64,000 bases of DNA from Siphonodentalium dalli (GCA_032622095.1 CP136063.1:183995956-184059955), one strand, 5' to 3'. Positions 23,577-35,850 are shown, numbered from the stretch's first letter. The notes: generated by a model not told the origin, from the sequence alone. A program made the numbers and translations.

Positions 23577-24260
23577 AATTTGGTCTATAGATACCGTAGT
23601 GAGACACATTTAAGATAGACAAAAACAATAAACACATTTGACTCCAGAGACAGTTACATTTTACCAATGATAGTTGAATTTTACTTGAAAAAATGGTCTA
23701 TACCTGAAAAGTAAATTTTTTGCCGATATTTATGTCAAGTTTTTGAGAGAAAAGTCCAATATTTTTGGTGATGTCAGTGGTAACAATAGTAACAATTAAC
23801 CATGGTGCATCAGATATGTTAGTATTCAATGTATAGGAGGCAGAATATCCAATTTTATATATCAACCACAACTTTTAAGCGATTGCAGGACACGCTGGGC
23901 AATATTTACCATTTTCCATATTTTGGCGGCCATTTTGGCAGCCATTTTGAGCCAAAGTAAGAATTTTGGTTCCAATGAGTTGGAATATTCATAGGGAATG
24001 ATATGACTCACTTACATTACAAAGTTCTGTTCATTTCTTGTTGACATAATGACTAAAATCCCAATTGTGATTTTTTGGTGAAATTTTATACCGTGTTCCA
24101 ATAATTGCATATTTTAATTGCTCCAATGATCAGTTAATATACAAAACACAATATAACGTCACATTACTCAAGCAGTTCCAACAGCATAAACTGGTCTAGA
24201 AGATATTTGTGTGAAAAAACGTCATATTTTCAACTTAATCCCGATTCACAGAACTTTCAA
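23577..24260 (+). repeat. Internal arm of the 4.8-kb element, also found at 60562
   Basis: Matches 60562-61250 in the same orientation: CAATTTGGTCTATA, then GACACATTTAAGATAGAC, then TTTTGGCGGCCATTTTGGCA, then GATCAGTTAATATACAAAA. It overlaps in content with the opposite arm at 20541-20995. Confidence 0.85.
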
Positions 24261-24926
24261 CCGGGTGTGATTTCATGAAGAGCGTGTATTTATTAAATAA
24301 CATACTTGTCCATATATGTATAGCAGATGATGAGATAGTTATGACAGAAAGGTCACGAGGAGTGTTCAAATAACAAAGTATTCCATGTTCATGAGATTAT
24401 ATGTATAACGAGTGTGATATATGTCTCGATATTGACTTACTGTATTTTCGCGGCAATAAAAAACAGTATGTGACTTTAAGTTGATTTTATGGGTGAGATA
24501 TGGGTCACAGGCAGCGACAGCACCCTCATTGGATTCAGCATACTTGAATTATGCTAGAAAACTTAGTTTCATGCTTTTCCCCAAAAATGCCTCTAGGGTT
24601 CTAGTATTCCACAAATGTAGCTTTTCCGACCAGACTATTATGGTGGGTTGTTGACGTTATTGCCATTTTCCAGTGGAAAAATATAACAGGAATATCACAT
24701 GAACCACACAACTGACTCAGTTGACGGGACTATTGTCGTTCACAATCTTTGAAAATCATACACTGTTTGAAACCTCGAGATACAGTTATTCCGATGCATC
24801 AATCTCTGAGTTCCAATTATGATTAATGGCCTACTGCTAGTGTGCTGAAGTACTACGGACCATACAACACAAGACATACACTTTTACGTCGGTAATGGGT
24901 TACGGACGTCCATAGCAGCGAAGAGG

Positions 24927-25082
24927 TTAATACATTTCTGGCCAAAGGTCTATCCACCGAAGCACCTTTCGCTACATCCCTGACCAAAAGTATATTCAAC
25001 TCCAACTGTTGGTACTTGGAATATGCTGTAAAATAGTTGAAACTTTTTGCTATTTTTCCAGTTCAAACAAAAGCAGACTTAA
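24927..25082 (+). repeat. Dispersed repeat R1, split copy, second piece
   Basis: Matches 15346-15516 and ends at TTAA (25079-25082), where the 10.77-kb element begins. Confidence 0.85.
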
Positions 25083-27568
25083 GGGTCAGATGCACGTTTG
25101 GCCAAAAAATGGCTGAAATAATTGAAAACATAATTTTTTCTATAAGCCTAAAACAACGTTGTAAAAAAGAAATATTCATAGCAACCACCTCTCACACAGT
25201 TCAGTGTCACACATAGACTGTGTTGGTGAAAAATTTGAGTGTTCCCAATGTGTGGTTTTTAAAAAGTACACTTTAATTTGACAAATTTGGGAAATATATG
25301 GAAAAAATAACATGTCTTTAGGTACCGAGAACTTCAAAATAACTAACAATATTGCTCTGAGGTATGGACTATTGTATGCTATAGGATCTGGTGTACATGA
25401 GAGGAGCCTTTGTTTTTTCGTGAAATGAGCTGTTCAGCCATTAGAGACTGATTCCAGGATGTCGACAATCTACAGAATGGCCGCCATGATAAACACAGGC
25501 AAGTACATTTGATAATGCTTCCCATTTGCCGAGTAAACAGACAAATATCTTAACATGCATACCCGATCGGCAAGGAGTTATGTGGAAAAATATCAGGAGA
25601 AGTCATATTGGCATTAATAACTTCCATTTAAATTAATTTGATCAACATTAGACCGATAGAAACCGAAAATCGCCAGAAGATTTTGTTTGTTTTCGCCATC
25701 TATCGAAAATAAGCTTGGTATCATTGCGACAATGATAAAACGGCATACTTATCTCTTAAAATTGTCATATTGAATATGGTTAGACTTTTCTGGTTTATTT
25801 ACATTGTTTATGTACACAGAATATAAAAATATACTTTTGTTTTACGCAAAATACTGGGAACTATATATCACGGTGTATATACGACAGTGGTGAGTCAGTT
25901 TCCGGTAATCAGAGAAATAAGCGTAAACAGAAGCGATTTTGAGCTGCATATTGGCGAATTAAAGCTGGATCTAACGCCCGATTGCTCGCAATAATGACAC
26001 AAACTAAAGACTAAGTCACGTTGGTCATGTTAGGATTGGTGGTGCCGACGATCCCATGAAGGATTGTGTACTTTGATGTAAGTTTGTCTACTTTCCTTGC
26101 ACGTTTTCACGGTTTTGTTATTGTTTACAAAATGGAGGACACAACAAACATGTGGACAACGCAACATTAAAATTATACAAAATGCACAAAACTAAACGTC
26201 TGAAGCGCCAGTCATATATAGCATATTTTTATCATCATAGTCATTGTTGTCATTTTTGTTTCCATTTGTTATTCTGATCAAATTTTAATCCTGCTGACCA
26301 CATGCCATTTTCTACTGCTGACCAGTGGACAAACAATACAGTTTGAGAGAAAGCGTTTATATTTCATCACATTCACAATATTTTCAATAATTCAGCTAAA
26401 GAACATATCCCTGTGCCCTTTGCCACACATCTTTATATAGAGCATTGTACTGTTAAAGTGTTAATCAATTGATCACCAAACATTGTGGTGTTTTTCTTGT
26501 TACTTTACCATATTTGTTCAACAATTCAAATAAATAATGAATATGGCCATGCATAGTATACAATGAAGGATGTAAACATGGCCGATTTTGCATATTGCTG
26601 CTAAGAGTATGGACTACGTTCATGACTGAACTACCGGCAGTAATTAAGCACCAAAGTTTTGTGTAAACAATAATATCACTACATCACTCTCAGGTTTTAC
26701 ACATAGTTGAAATCTGATGAGAATCAGAATCATGATTCTTATCGCTATATAATTGTTTTATTTTGCAAAATGTTATGCATTTTTATGGCCTTTTACATAT
26801 CCCTTTAAAGAGAACCAAATCATAACTACCATTCCATTTTAATTTGGAACCGGCTAGTATTTCTCTCTGGCTGGCACATCAGCTTCATATTCGCCAATCT
26901 GCTAGTACATGTATCATGCCACTCGTGCTACATGGTACATGTACGTATGTACGGTAGTATTAAGTCAAACAGTTTGTTTGGTGATCAGTGTTTAACAGGT
27001 AGCATTTTATTGTGTAAACAATTCTCACACTTACTATTCGATTTACATCTCTGATCAGGCACACGTGCCTGTCAGCATGTATGCCCACCTATCTGGATAA
27101 AACATTTTCTTCTTTAGAGTCCCATGTTTATGCAGGATTAAATTAGTGTTGTATACCATATAATGTATTGACCATGTACTGTGATTATGCCCACGCCGCA
27201 CGTATGATCCTGGGCAGCAAAAATAACTTTTAAGTCTCGAAAAATAGGCATCACAAAGCAAGTGGGCTTGAGTTTTTCATGTCCACTTGAAAGCCCCATT
27301 TCTCTTATGCCATGACATATGCCTGTTGATAATCATGATAGAGTGGGTGCATCACAATGCCACTCACATAATATATATGTAAAAAAAATTGATAGAATGT
27401 AATACATGTACATGTTCATGACTGTACAGCAAAAATGTCAACACTGCCTGTGTGGCATTTCCAATTGTGCAATTGTGTGTACAATTTTGATTCAGGGTGC
27501 TGCCAGAAATCGGAACAGTTTTCATTAATTATAATGAGGGTGTTTTAAAATGAATTTGTGGGTTTTTA
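25083..27568. other. Left non-coding part of the Kolobok-like element
   Basis: No recognised coding exon. Includes the internal inverted block at 25316-25334. A 5' exon of the transposase could lie here or at 28400-29230 but was not identified. Confidence 0.45.
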
Positions 27569-27940
27569 CCCTGCTGGACAAAACAAGTGTCCATTGGCAC
27601 CGCGGTGTATTTGCCGTTCGGCCGCGGTGTCAGAGTTTGTAACTGCAGTTGGGCACCGTGGCTGAACGGCAAGTACACCGCAGCCGAACAGCAAGTACAC
27701 TGCGGCCGAAAGGCAAGTACACCGCGGCCCGAACGGCATGTACACCGTGGTTAGATTTCTGGTTTGTATCGTTTTTTTCTTCAGTTTAATGGACGTACAC
27801 CGCGGCAACTACACCATGGTTGAACGGCAAGTACACCGCGGCCCAACTGTAGTTAGCCGGTTGAGTTGCGGTGTAGTTGTATTTCAGCTGCAACGCTAAC
27901 CACACCGCGGTTAAGTGGACACTTGTTTTGTCCAGCAGGG
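27569..27940. mobile_element. Nested MITE with TA duplication and CCGCGGTGTA core repeats
   Basis: The inverted ends CCCTGCTGGACAAAACAAGT (left) and ACTTGTTTTGTCCAGCAGGG (right) are perfect over at least 25 bp. They are flanked by TA on both sides (27567-27568, 27941-27942), as in Tc1/mariner-type elements. The 372-bp body repeats a motif around GAACGGCAAGTACACCGCGG in both orientations and is far more GC-rich than its surroundings. Confidence 0.85.
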
Positions 27941-28330
27941 TATGTCTTAATCTGAAATATGACAGTTCAATCTGAGAAACATGGCTTTAAAACAGACAAT
28001 GCCAATGGGTGTGAAAAAGTCACACATACATGTATCCACTTTGAGAAGCCTAGTGTTTTATTTCAAAGATATTTCTGTTGCTCGGGAGCATATGAACGGT
28101 CATGCAGGAATCAACACATGTGGTGAATGCATTAATAAATATAAATTCCTGCCCCTTCTCGGCAAGGTCGGGTCACGCGCGATGTTCATCTACAGATGGC
28201 ATAGCCATGATGACTTGAACAAATAATAAGTTATTTCATTGATATTTGGCATATGAGACTCAACAATATTTTTATCAATTTCAAAAATCAGGCAGTCCGT
28301 GTATTTTGGGCAGAGCTACAGCCCTTAGCA

Positions 28331-28396
28331 ATGAATTGCGCTTAAGCGTAATTATTTGCGCTTAAGTGCAATCAATTGTGCTTAAGCGCAATTCAT
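28331..28396. repeat. Palindromic TTAAGCGC cluster
   Basis: ATGAATTGCGCTTAAGCG at the left is mirrored by GCTTAAGCGCAATTCAT at the right, with a third GCGCTTAAGTGCAAT in the middle. Each block is itself palindromic around CTTAAG. Confidence 0.8.
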
Positions 28397-28917
28397 GGTA
28401 TTATGTAACAAAACACCCCTGGTGAATAAATAGGTTTCTCCATAACTTAGCATTAACTCCTATTGATATGTCACCTCTTGGTTTCATTGGTTTGGATGGG
28501 TAGGGAGCTAGCCCAACTTCTTTATCAAAATGGCTGACTCGCAATAGTATCACCTTCTGTTTTAGTTGGAGCGACTCGTGATAGCATTATATTATCTTCG
28601 GTATATATTAGTTGGGGCTACTTGCAATAGCATTACTTTCTGTATATTAGTCGGGGCGACATTGATTTTCTTCAATTTTCGAGTATACAGGCACACCATA
28701 AAAGGGAAGCAAGCCCTTGGTGATACCACATTCACACTATATGATCATGGAAATACTATAGATTTGTGCAAGAGATGCTGATTCAATAAGAAAAAACTAG
28801 AGCTCAGGACTGAGACACCAAAGCTCCAGTAATTACACACCATTTTTTGGACAGGGATGCTGATAATATGAAAATAGCGTTTTTTTCCCCCTGATTTAAG
28901 TCAATAAGTAAACCATA

Positions 28918-29060
28918 CAGTAATGCTCTAATTAATCGACTCCTTAACCACAGCAGAATTATGGATAACTTTTCAGGATTTAGTCAGAAATATGGCTTGT
29001 TGCCATTCATCGGAAATATGGCTTTTAGCCATTCATCGGAAAGCTCTCGTGTTTCCTGTT
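28918..29060. mobile_element. Foldback MITE, copy 2 (partial)
   Basis: Carries the family core (CAGTAATGCTCTAATTAATC, CAGCAGAATTATGG, ATATGGCTTGTTGCCATTCA) with an internal duplication of the ATATGGCTT...CCATTCATCGGAAA block. The second inverted end is missing. Confidence 0.7.
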
Positions 29061-29230
29061 GCTAACGCAACTCGACCCACATCTCTGATGCAAATACTTG
29101 TAATTTTGTGAAAACAAATTTTAGCCTGATAGGCAGACGTGGTGCTTCATGCCGCGTCAAATATAATAGTAGGTGTGATTCTAGGTTTTAATAAATTAAT
29201 AATTGATTTAATTTCCCTATAAGCGGCCAG

Positions 29231-30774
29231 AGAATTAAAATTCGCAACATACCACGTCCGACTAGATTTAACGTATCAGCAGGACGTCATTCGACCAATC
29301 GCAAGATTCAACATGCTAGAAGTGCTAGTATCCCTACTAAGACAGTATAAAGCACTGAGTCTGATGTGCTTGCTGTGGACAGCAGTAGTGAGGATGTTTC
29401 GGAACTAGAGCCAAATCAATGCAGATTCTTCCCTTACAATATCTCCAACTCAAATAATGATCAAACCTTGAAGTTGACACTGAAGAAACAAGGTAGACAA
29501 TATTTCCCAGGATACCGCTTAATAAACATTGAAATGTTTCAAAACCATTTGAGTAAAATTACCAAACACATTGCGAAATGTTCTGCTGTTCAAGAAGCCA
29601 CATCTAAAGGACTTGATGCAATAAATTATACCAAAGAGTCGCCTCATATGGGATTGGCTTCTGTTTTGTATGCCCAGTGTGCTGGATGCAGAAAGATGTT
29701 CTCCTTGTCCACCAGTCCAAAACTAGACACTGCAACCAGCCTTTTAGGAGGATACGACATCAATATACGTGCGGTCTGGGACACCATGGCAATTGGAAAA
29801 GGTGTGGCATCTTTAAATGAATTATCTTCCACCATGGGTTTACCAACTATGAGTCAGCACACATTTACGAACATCGAGCATGGAATTGGCAAGCAGTGGG
29901 AATTTCTTACACAAGAAGATATGATAGCTGCAGGACAGGAAGAAAGAAGGTTGGCAATTGAGAGGGGGATTACCACCAAGGAGTTCCATCAGTTACAGTG
30001 ATTGCAGATGGTGGCTGATCAAAGCGCACTCACAAGCACTCATATAATGCACTTGGTGGTGTGGCTATCATTGTCGGCAAATCAACAGGCAAGATTCTCC
30101 ATATTGGTGTGCGAAATAAAACCTGTTATATATGCACATTGGCAGAAACTAGAAACATCCCTCCACAAGAACATGAATGCTTCCGCAACTTGCAGGAGAG
30201 CAGCCAACAGATGGAGGTGGATATAATTTTGGATGGATTTCACAACTCGGAAAATATACATGGGATACGATACATGCGATTCATTGGGGATGGTGATAGC
30301 ACAGTCTATAGTAGAATTCAATCTGAGGTGCCAGTTTGGGACAAGGATGTTAAGAAAATCGAATGTGCCAATCATGCTTGCAAATGTCTACGGTCTAGTT
30401 TGGAAAAGTTGGTGACAGATAAACCACATCTCAAAGGAAAAAACATGCTAACAAAACTAGTAAGAGTAAAATTATCAACAGCAGCGAGATGTGCAATCCG
30501 AATGCGGTCCAAAGAAAAAGACAAAGCAGTCGCAACCAAGAAACTCTCTGCAGACATTTTAAATTCCATCCACCATATCTTTGGATTTCATGACAAATGC
30601 AGTGAATTTTGTACCAAAAGAAAACCTGAGGCAGAATCAGAGGAAAATTCAACACCACCTGAGGCAGCTGATAAACAGAAAGACAATTCCATGGATGATA
30701 TTTTGCTTGAGCTGGAAGAGATGTGGCAGGAAGGAGTAGACAACAAGCAGCAAGAAACTTCTAGGATAGCTTAA
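29231..30774 (+). pseudogene. Broken Mutator-like/Kolobok-type DDE transposase
   Basis: A probable exon starts after the acceptor at 29228-29230 (CCAG) and reads RNIPRPTRFNVSAGRHS. An in-frame TAA follows at 29348-29350. The frame continues through MGLASVLYAQCAGCRKMFSL and a conserved DINIRAVWDTMAIGKG segment. A frameshift near 29985 is followed by the catalytic VIADGG block, whose expected tryptophan codon is a TGA stop (30016-30018). Downstream are SKRTHKHSYNALGGVAI, GDGDSTVYSRI and ECANHACKC, which match the catalytic region of this transposase class, where the GG-x-SKR and GDGDS segments carry acidic residues (family knowledge). The frame ends at TAA beside an A-run at 30773. At least two stops and two frameshifts make it non-functional. 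Confidence 0.85.
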
Positions 30775-30784
30775 AAAAAAAACA

Positions 30785-32349
30785 GTAGCCGCTATAAATC
30801 CAGAGTTACTAACAGAAGTGACTAAATTGCTATCTCGTCTGGCAGCAAAGTCTAAGAATCTTGTTGAGAACGACACTACCAATCTGGCGGAGAACTGGAT
30901 GTCACTTCGAATGAAGATTGATGGAGGAAAAATTTACAATCGCTCGCATCGTGGATCCTGGCAGGCTAGATGTTTTGGTGGTGCATTACGCAATAATTTC
31001 GGTCCCACATGGTCTTCGATTGTTTGGAACAAAGTCACTAATACACCATCAGGCCCAGCAATGGACAATCTCTTTAATCGTCGTAGTCATAAATTAACCA
31101 TGGACCACAAGAGCAAGAGCAACATTGAAGTAAAGAAGAGGGCTAAGAAAAGGAAGATGGAAAGAATGAAAGTTAACCAGACGAAGAAAGCAAAATTAGC
31201 TTATGGGCCAGGCATAAGTGACTCCCTTACAGATGATCCAAAAGAACTGGAAGAGAAATGCCAAGCATTCTATGCAACAGAAGTATGTGTTACTGCTGAT
31301 AGGGCTAAAGCAATAACAGAAAACACAACCGATCAATCAGATTGCCAATTATGGAAAGACGAAAGGCGAAGACGAATCACATCATCTAATTTTGGAGCAG
31401 TTATTAGTCGGAAAATGTCATCACATGTTGGACCATTAGTCTCTTCATTGCTATATAACAAATTCAGGGGAAATCGCTTCACAGAATTCGGCCTGAATGA
31501 GGAATCTGCTACTGTCAGAGAATATTGTTTATTCAAAAAAGACCACGGAGAGCCAGTAAGTGTAAACAACAGTGGCCTTCAAATCAGTTTAGAAGAACCA
31601 TGGCTTGCTGCTAGCACGGATGGTATTGTCACAGACAAAGATGGCAATTCTGGTTTACTGGAGGTTAGAATGTACTTTTCAACAAAGCTGACTCACTCCA
31701 AGATGCTGCAGCCAAAAGTAGCTTTTGCATGAAACTCGTAGGTGATTCCCTACAAATAAGACTCACCCATAAATACTATTATCAATGCCAAGGTCAGCTG
31801 AATATTTTTAACAAAAACTGGTTAGATTTTGTCATACGACGTATTAATCCTCATCAAATGTATATTCAAAGAATATACAGAGATAAAGATTTGTGGCAAA
31901 GGGTCATGCTTCCAAAATTGAAGGCCTTTTATCAGAAAGCAGTCCTTCCAGAGCTGGCATCACCTATTCATGACACAATACGAGGTATAAGAGAGCCAGG
32001 AATATGGGTAAGATGAACTATGTGTACATGTAACTTAATAAATGTTATTTGTATGACACGATACATTGTAAATGTTAACATCAGGTTCTCACTCTACTTC
32101 ATTTTATTTTTTTATTTTTATTTGCAGTTTGCTGATGGGGAAGCCAGAAAAGTTAAAAAAGTTATCAAGAAGAAAGGGACGAGAAAAGTAAAGACCAAAA
32201 GGCTGAAACAAACAAAGTGTGTGCAAAAGAATCCGAAAGATGATAAGCCCAGCTATTCCAATGATGACACAGAGCAGCAATGCAGCAGTATGAAAGACAT
32301 TGTGGGAAGAAGGAAGGCTCACAAAAAGCACTTCAAGTTATTGGAGTAG
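30785..32349 (+). pseudogene. Broken YqaJ-like recombinase/nuclease encoded by the Kolobok-like element
   Basis: In a new frame after the A-run at 30773-30783, the peptide continues the transposase C-terminus (VTKLLSRLAAKSKNLVEN, SHRGSWQARCFGGALRNNFG). It then shows YqaJ-family motifs: WKDERRRRITSSNFGAVISR, a GLNEESATVREY helix, and PWLAASTDGIVTDKDGNSG followed by LLEVR. The D...E-x-K catalytic pattern has R in place of the usual K. A frameshift near 31700 follows, then HKYYYQCQGQLNIFNKNWLD and IREPGIW. A splice donor (TGG before GTAAGA at 32008) and acceptor (TTTGCAG ending 32127) join in phase 0 to a lysine-rich tail ending at 32349. Role in the family: exonuclease/recombination activity. 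Confidence 0.82.
32008..32127 (+). other. Short intron in the YqaJ-like gene
   Basis: GTAAGA at 32008 and a pyrimidine-rich stretch ending TTTGCAG at 32127 bound a 120-bp AT-rich intron. Both flanking exons are in phase 0. Confidence 0.75.
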
Positions 32350-34880
32350 TGCCAAAAGCTGTGGCACATATATGTAAGTTGACATTAACATTCATTATCT
32401 GGTTTGAGCTACCAGTATCAGTTGATCGACATGTCTCCCCCTACAATTCCAGAACTAAGATTCAAGGGTGCAAATTGCTTGCATCAATCATTAAATAAGT
32501 ATTTAAGCATGTCAATACTGATAAATGTGTTTTCTATGATATATTTATGAAAAGTAATAATAAAAATCAGCAGATTGATCTATTTTGACACCAGGTGACA
32601 ATAGACCAATTTGATTCAAAAGACTTGATGCCTTCGCAGTGGGTACATGTGTAAAAAGTATGACCACCAAGATGAACATGGAGCAATAAAAACATTTCAC
32701 ATATTAATTATTGATAGCTCTCCAATAATGATATTTTGTGTGTTGAAACTATTGTTATGTAAACAAAACTGTTACAGTGATTAGTTAACAAACATCAATA
32801 ATCACATAGTAAGTTCAATTTTTTTAGTCTGCATAACATTTGAAGAATATTTTTTAAACCTTGAATGGACTGCATTCTCTTGGGACAGAACATGAAACCT
32901 AGATGCAAACATAGTTGCGATATATTAATTTTATTTCAAAATTATGTTTTGCTGTTTGAACTATTTATAAACCTAATCTCAATTCATTTGAGGTATGACA
33001 GTAAATGTTTGTTTCTGTACTTTTGTAGGAGGTGGTAATACATTTACGTTATATTGCATGATACTCCATGTGGCAAAATTGGGACTGACATCACATAATG
33101 ATACCAAGCATGACGATTTGCAACCATGAAGCTGCCTGTTCAAAAGGTAGGTACAAACAAGTTCAATAATGTGATTTTTAACTCATCTAGAAAAAAGGAC
33201 ATATCAGGTACATATAAATTGCCATAATAAGATCAAGATGGGAAAGACAGCCCAGCAAGATGTAGGTATTATGGTCATATATTTGAGAATTTATTGATTT
33301 CAGTATCCCAAATTCATTGTCGGCAAAAGACATGTATATGTCAACATATTTCTTTCCGTGCACACTAAAGCCAACATTTATTCAATGTTGGATTGCTGCA
33401 ATTGCTGTACATTGTGTATTGCACAGCCCGAGACAGAAGAATGATATCTGAATGGAACTATCATATTTCATAGTATTTTATTAATATATTAGTAAATTAA
33501 TTTATTATTAAAATATTGCTGTTACAGTTGTGACTGGTCACCTTTCTTTATACATTGCATTCGTTGCACATGCATATGGTGCACACTTGTGGTGATTGAT
33601 TTTTAGCATCAGATTTAGCTACATATTTAACTGGTATATGCATATGTTGGAACATTGTCTCACTACATATTATCAACATAAACATGAGGAGCTACACATC
33701 TGAACCAATTGTTATCACTTTTCAGACAGTCCAACTTGCTGGTACCTGTTAACATTCATCAGACATTACTGGTTTACATTCATGGTATATCGCTGTTGAG
33801 GAGATCGTTACCGTTGCTTTTGTATCAAGATACATTATTGGCTAGTTTAACAGGTAAGTAGACAAAATTTAATTTTAAAATAGTTTTATGAATACTCATG
33901 CTATCCTAGTCTGATGAAAGTCTTTAAAGGAATGATACATTACAACTCAGTTATAGTTTAGCATGCATACTTTACAAGTAAAATGATAAAGATCTGAAAG
34001 CTTGATATATAATATCAGGTGTGCAAGAAGTGGTCCACCGATACATATCAAATGTGAGTGCTTTGTTTATTTTATAGATTTAACCCTTTCATGGTTAGAA
34101 CTGCGCTGGTGCAGCATTAAATTCCCGTGTCAGTGCATTCATTCTCTGATATATGTCTGCCTCACATAGGGAGCCTCACAAATATAATATAATGAATTGG
34201 CTTAATACAAGGTCAAGGTCAATATTGTTGGACCAATGCATTCTCTTATATATCCTAGGCTCCCTATAAGGCTAAATAGCATTGAGTTTGGCTTATCGAT
34301 GCTACAAGTACCAGTATGTTTAAATCAAAATAATTTCTGTTAATATATTTACATAATATATTATTTCTATTGATTTCCCCTCAGAAAGTCATTGGTCATG
34401 CTAAATTGAATTATATCACAGTTTTGATGTTTTACTCTTGCTGTCTCTTATAGGTGATTGAACAGTTAATTGAACTGAATCAATGGATTTCTCAACATTA
34501 GTGATCAATGCCGACTGAGGTCACCTTGCTGACACTACCAGTATTAGGTGCTACACTGAGAAATGAGCAGGTATATTATTTATTCATGCCAATTTTGCTA
34601 AAATAATTGACAAATTGATTCATTCTTCCTTCCAATGTATGACCTCAGGCAGTTATGTGTCAATTGTTGGCATAAACCATTATCTGACTCAAATTATTCT
34701 ATAGAATGTATGTACATGGAGTCGACTTCAACTGTGTTTTAACAGACTACCACTAATGTTGAATGGCATACTATGAGATTGGTTATTTTAATATAGTGGA
34801 AATTCTTTATATTATTATAGCTACATTAGATAAATGGATACAAATTGGATCAATGGCTTTCTTATTATATTTTGAGAGAT
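32350..34880. other. Right non-coding part of the Kolobok-like element
   Basis: No coding frame recognised. Several spots resemble splice donors (for example AAAAGGTAGGTAC near 33145, ACAGGTAAGTAG near 33850), so untranslated 3' exons are possible but not shown. Confidence 0.35.
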
Positions 34881-35096
34881 ACAGTAATGCCCAAAGTAAT
34901 TGACTCTTTAACTACAGCAGAATTATGGGTAACTTTTTAGGATTTAGTCGGAAATATGGCTTGTTGCCATTCATCGGAAAGCTCTCCCCGATAGCTTTCC
35001 AATGAATGGCAACAAGCCATATTTTCGACTAACTCCTGAAAAGTTACCCATAATTATGCTGTAGTTAAAGAGTCGATTACTTTGGGCAATACTGTA
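34881..35096. mobile_element. Foldback MITE, copy 3 (full length)
   Basis: A 216-bp near-perfect foldback. The left arm (ACAGTAATGCCCAAAGTAAT, then GACTCTTTAACTACAGCAGA, then the ATATGGCTTGTTGCCATTCA core) is mirrored by the right arm through GATTACTTTGGGCAATACTG. It lies within the Kolobok-like element. Confidence 0.88.
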
Positions 35097-35850
35097 ACAT
35101 GCATGTTCAACTGGATGAGAATACTAACTTTCGAGAGTCTAGTTAAATTTAAAAACCTGGCATTTTGCTATTGCAGAAATAAGATCACGCGAAAACTGGA
35201 TTAATATTAATTATGTGAAGTCTGTCAATATGGGCCAAGAATCACATCTCAAATAGTTTGAAATGAAGATATGTTTTCTTAATTGCACTATTTATTAACA
35301 TTCATCCTTTTGTTATATTATCATATCATTATATTGTGTGCATAGCGCTTCAATATTCAAAGTCAGTTCGCTGGCTTTACTTTTTTTGCAAGTTCAAAAT
35401 ATTTATTTTATGGTCATCCTGTCCTCCATACATTTGTAAATAGTCCCTATTGCAAATGTATGACTTATTATTGTCATTTTTGAGAATAGGGTAACCAATG
35501 TTTGACTTCTTTTATAACAAGGGGGTTCCTTTTTTTTACAGAAAGAGGTCTCCTCTCATGGAAAGCAGATATGAAGCTACATCTGTCTCCAGAGTTTGAT
35601 GATGGAAGTGACAATTAAAAAAAGTTCTCGGTACCTAAAGTGAACTCATTATAAAAAGTTACAAATCTCTTTTAAATGCGCTCATCATGTTCATGTTTTC
35701 ATATTTCCAATACAGTGTATGCATTCCTCAATATGTGTACTATATCCCTGTGGAGTATTAGTCCATATGGTTATGGAATTATTAAGATTTTACCAATTTA
35801 TCTGACCCACCCAAAAATGAGATTTTTTTGGGCAAACGTGCGTCTCCCCC

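Larger units (their letters stand above)
20140..24926. mobile_element. piggyBac-like non-autonomous element, 4787 bp, TTAA duplication
   Basis: It is bounded by TTAA at 20136-20139 and at 24927-24930. The left end CCTTTTGGCTGCTA is mirrored by CCTCTTCGCTGCTA at the right end. The R1 repeat continues across it, with the empty-site counterpart at about 15346. A CCY... terminus beside TTAA is typical of piggyBac-class elements (family knowledge). No transposase is present. Inside are inverted arms (20541-20995 and 23577-24260) around a 2-kb minisatellite. Confidence 0.75.
25083..35850 (+). mobile_element. Kolobok-like DNA transposon, 10.77 kb, with transposase and YqaJ nuclease remnants
   Basis: The target duplication is TTAA (25079-25082 and 35851-35854). 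The left end GGGTCAGATGCACGTTTGGC and the inverse of the right end GGGGGAGACGCACGTTTGCC match at most positions, followed by CCAAAAAA. A second inverted block, CTTTAGGTACCGAGAACTT, lies 233 bp from the left end and 210 bp from the right end. The homologous repeat at 15510 shows the unoccupied site. TTAA plus a G-rich terminus and a DDE transposase of the Mutator-like/Kolobok type support the class. The coding region (29231-32349) is broken in several places, so this copy is defective. Confidence 0.85.
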
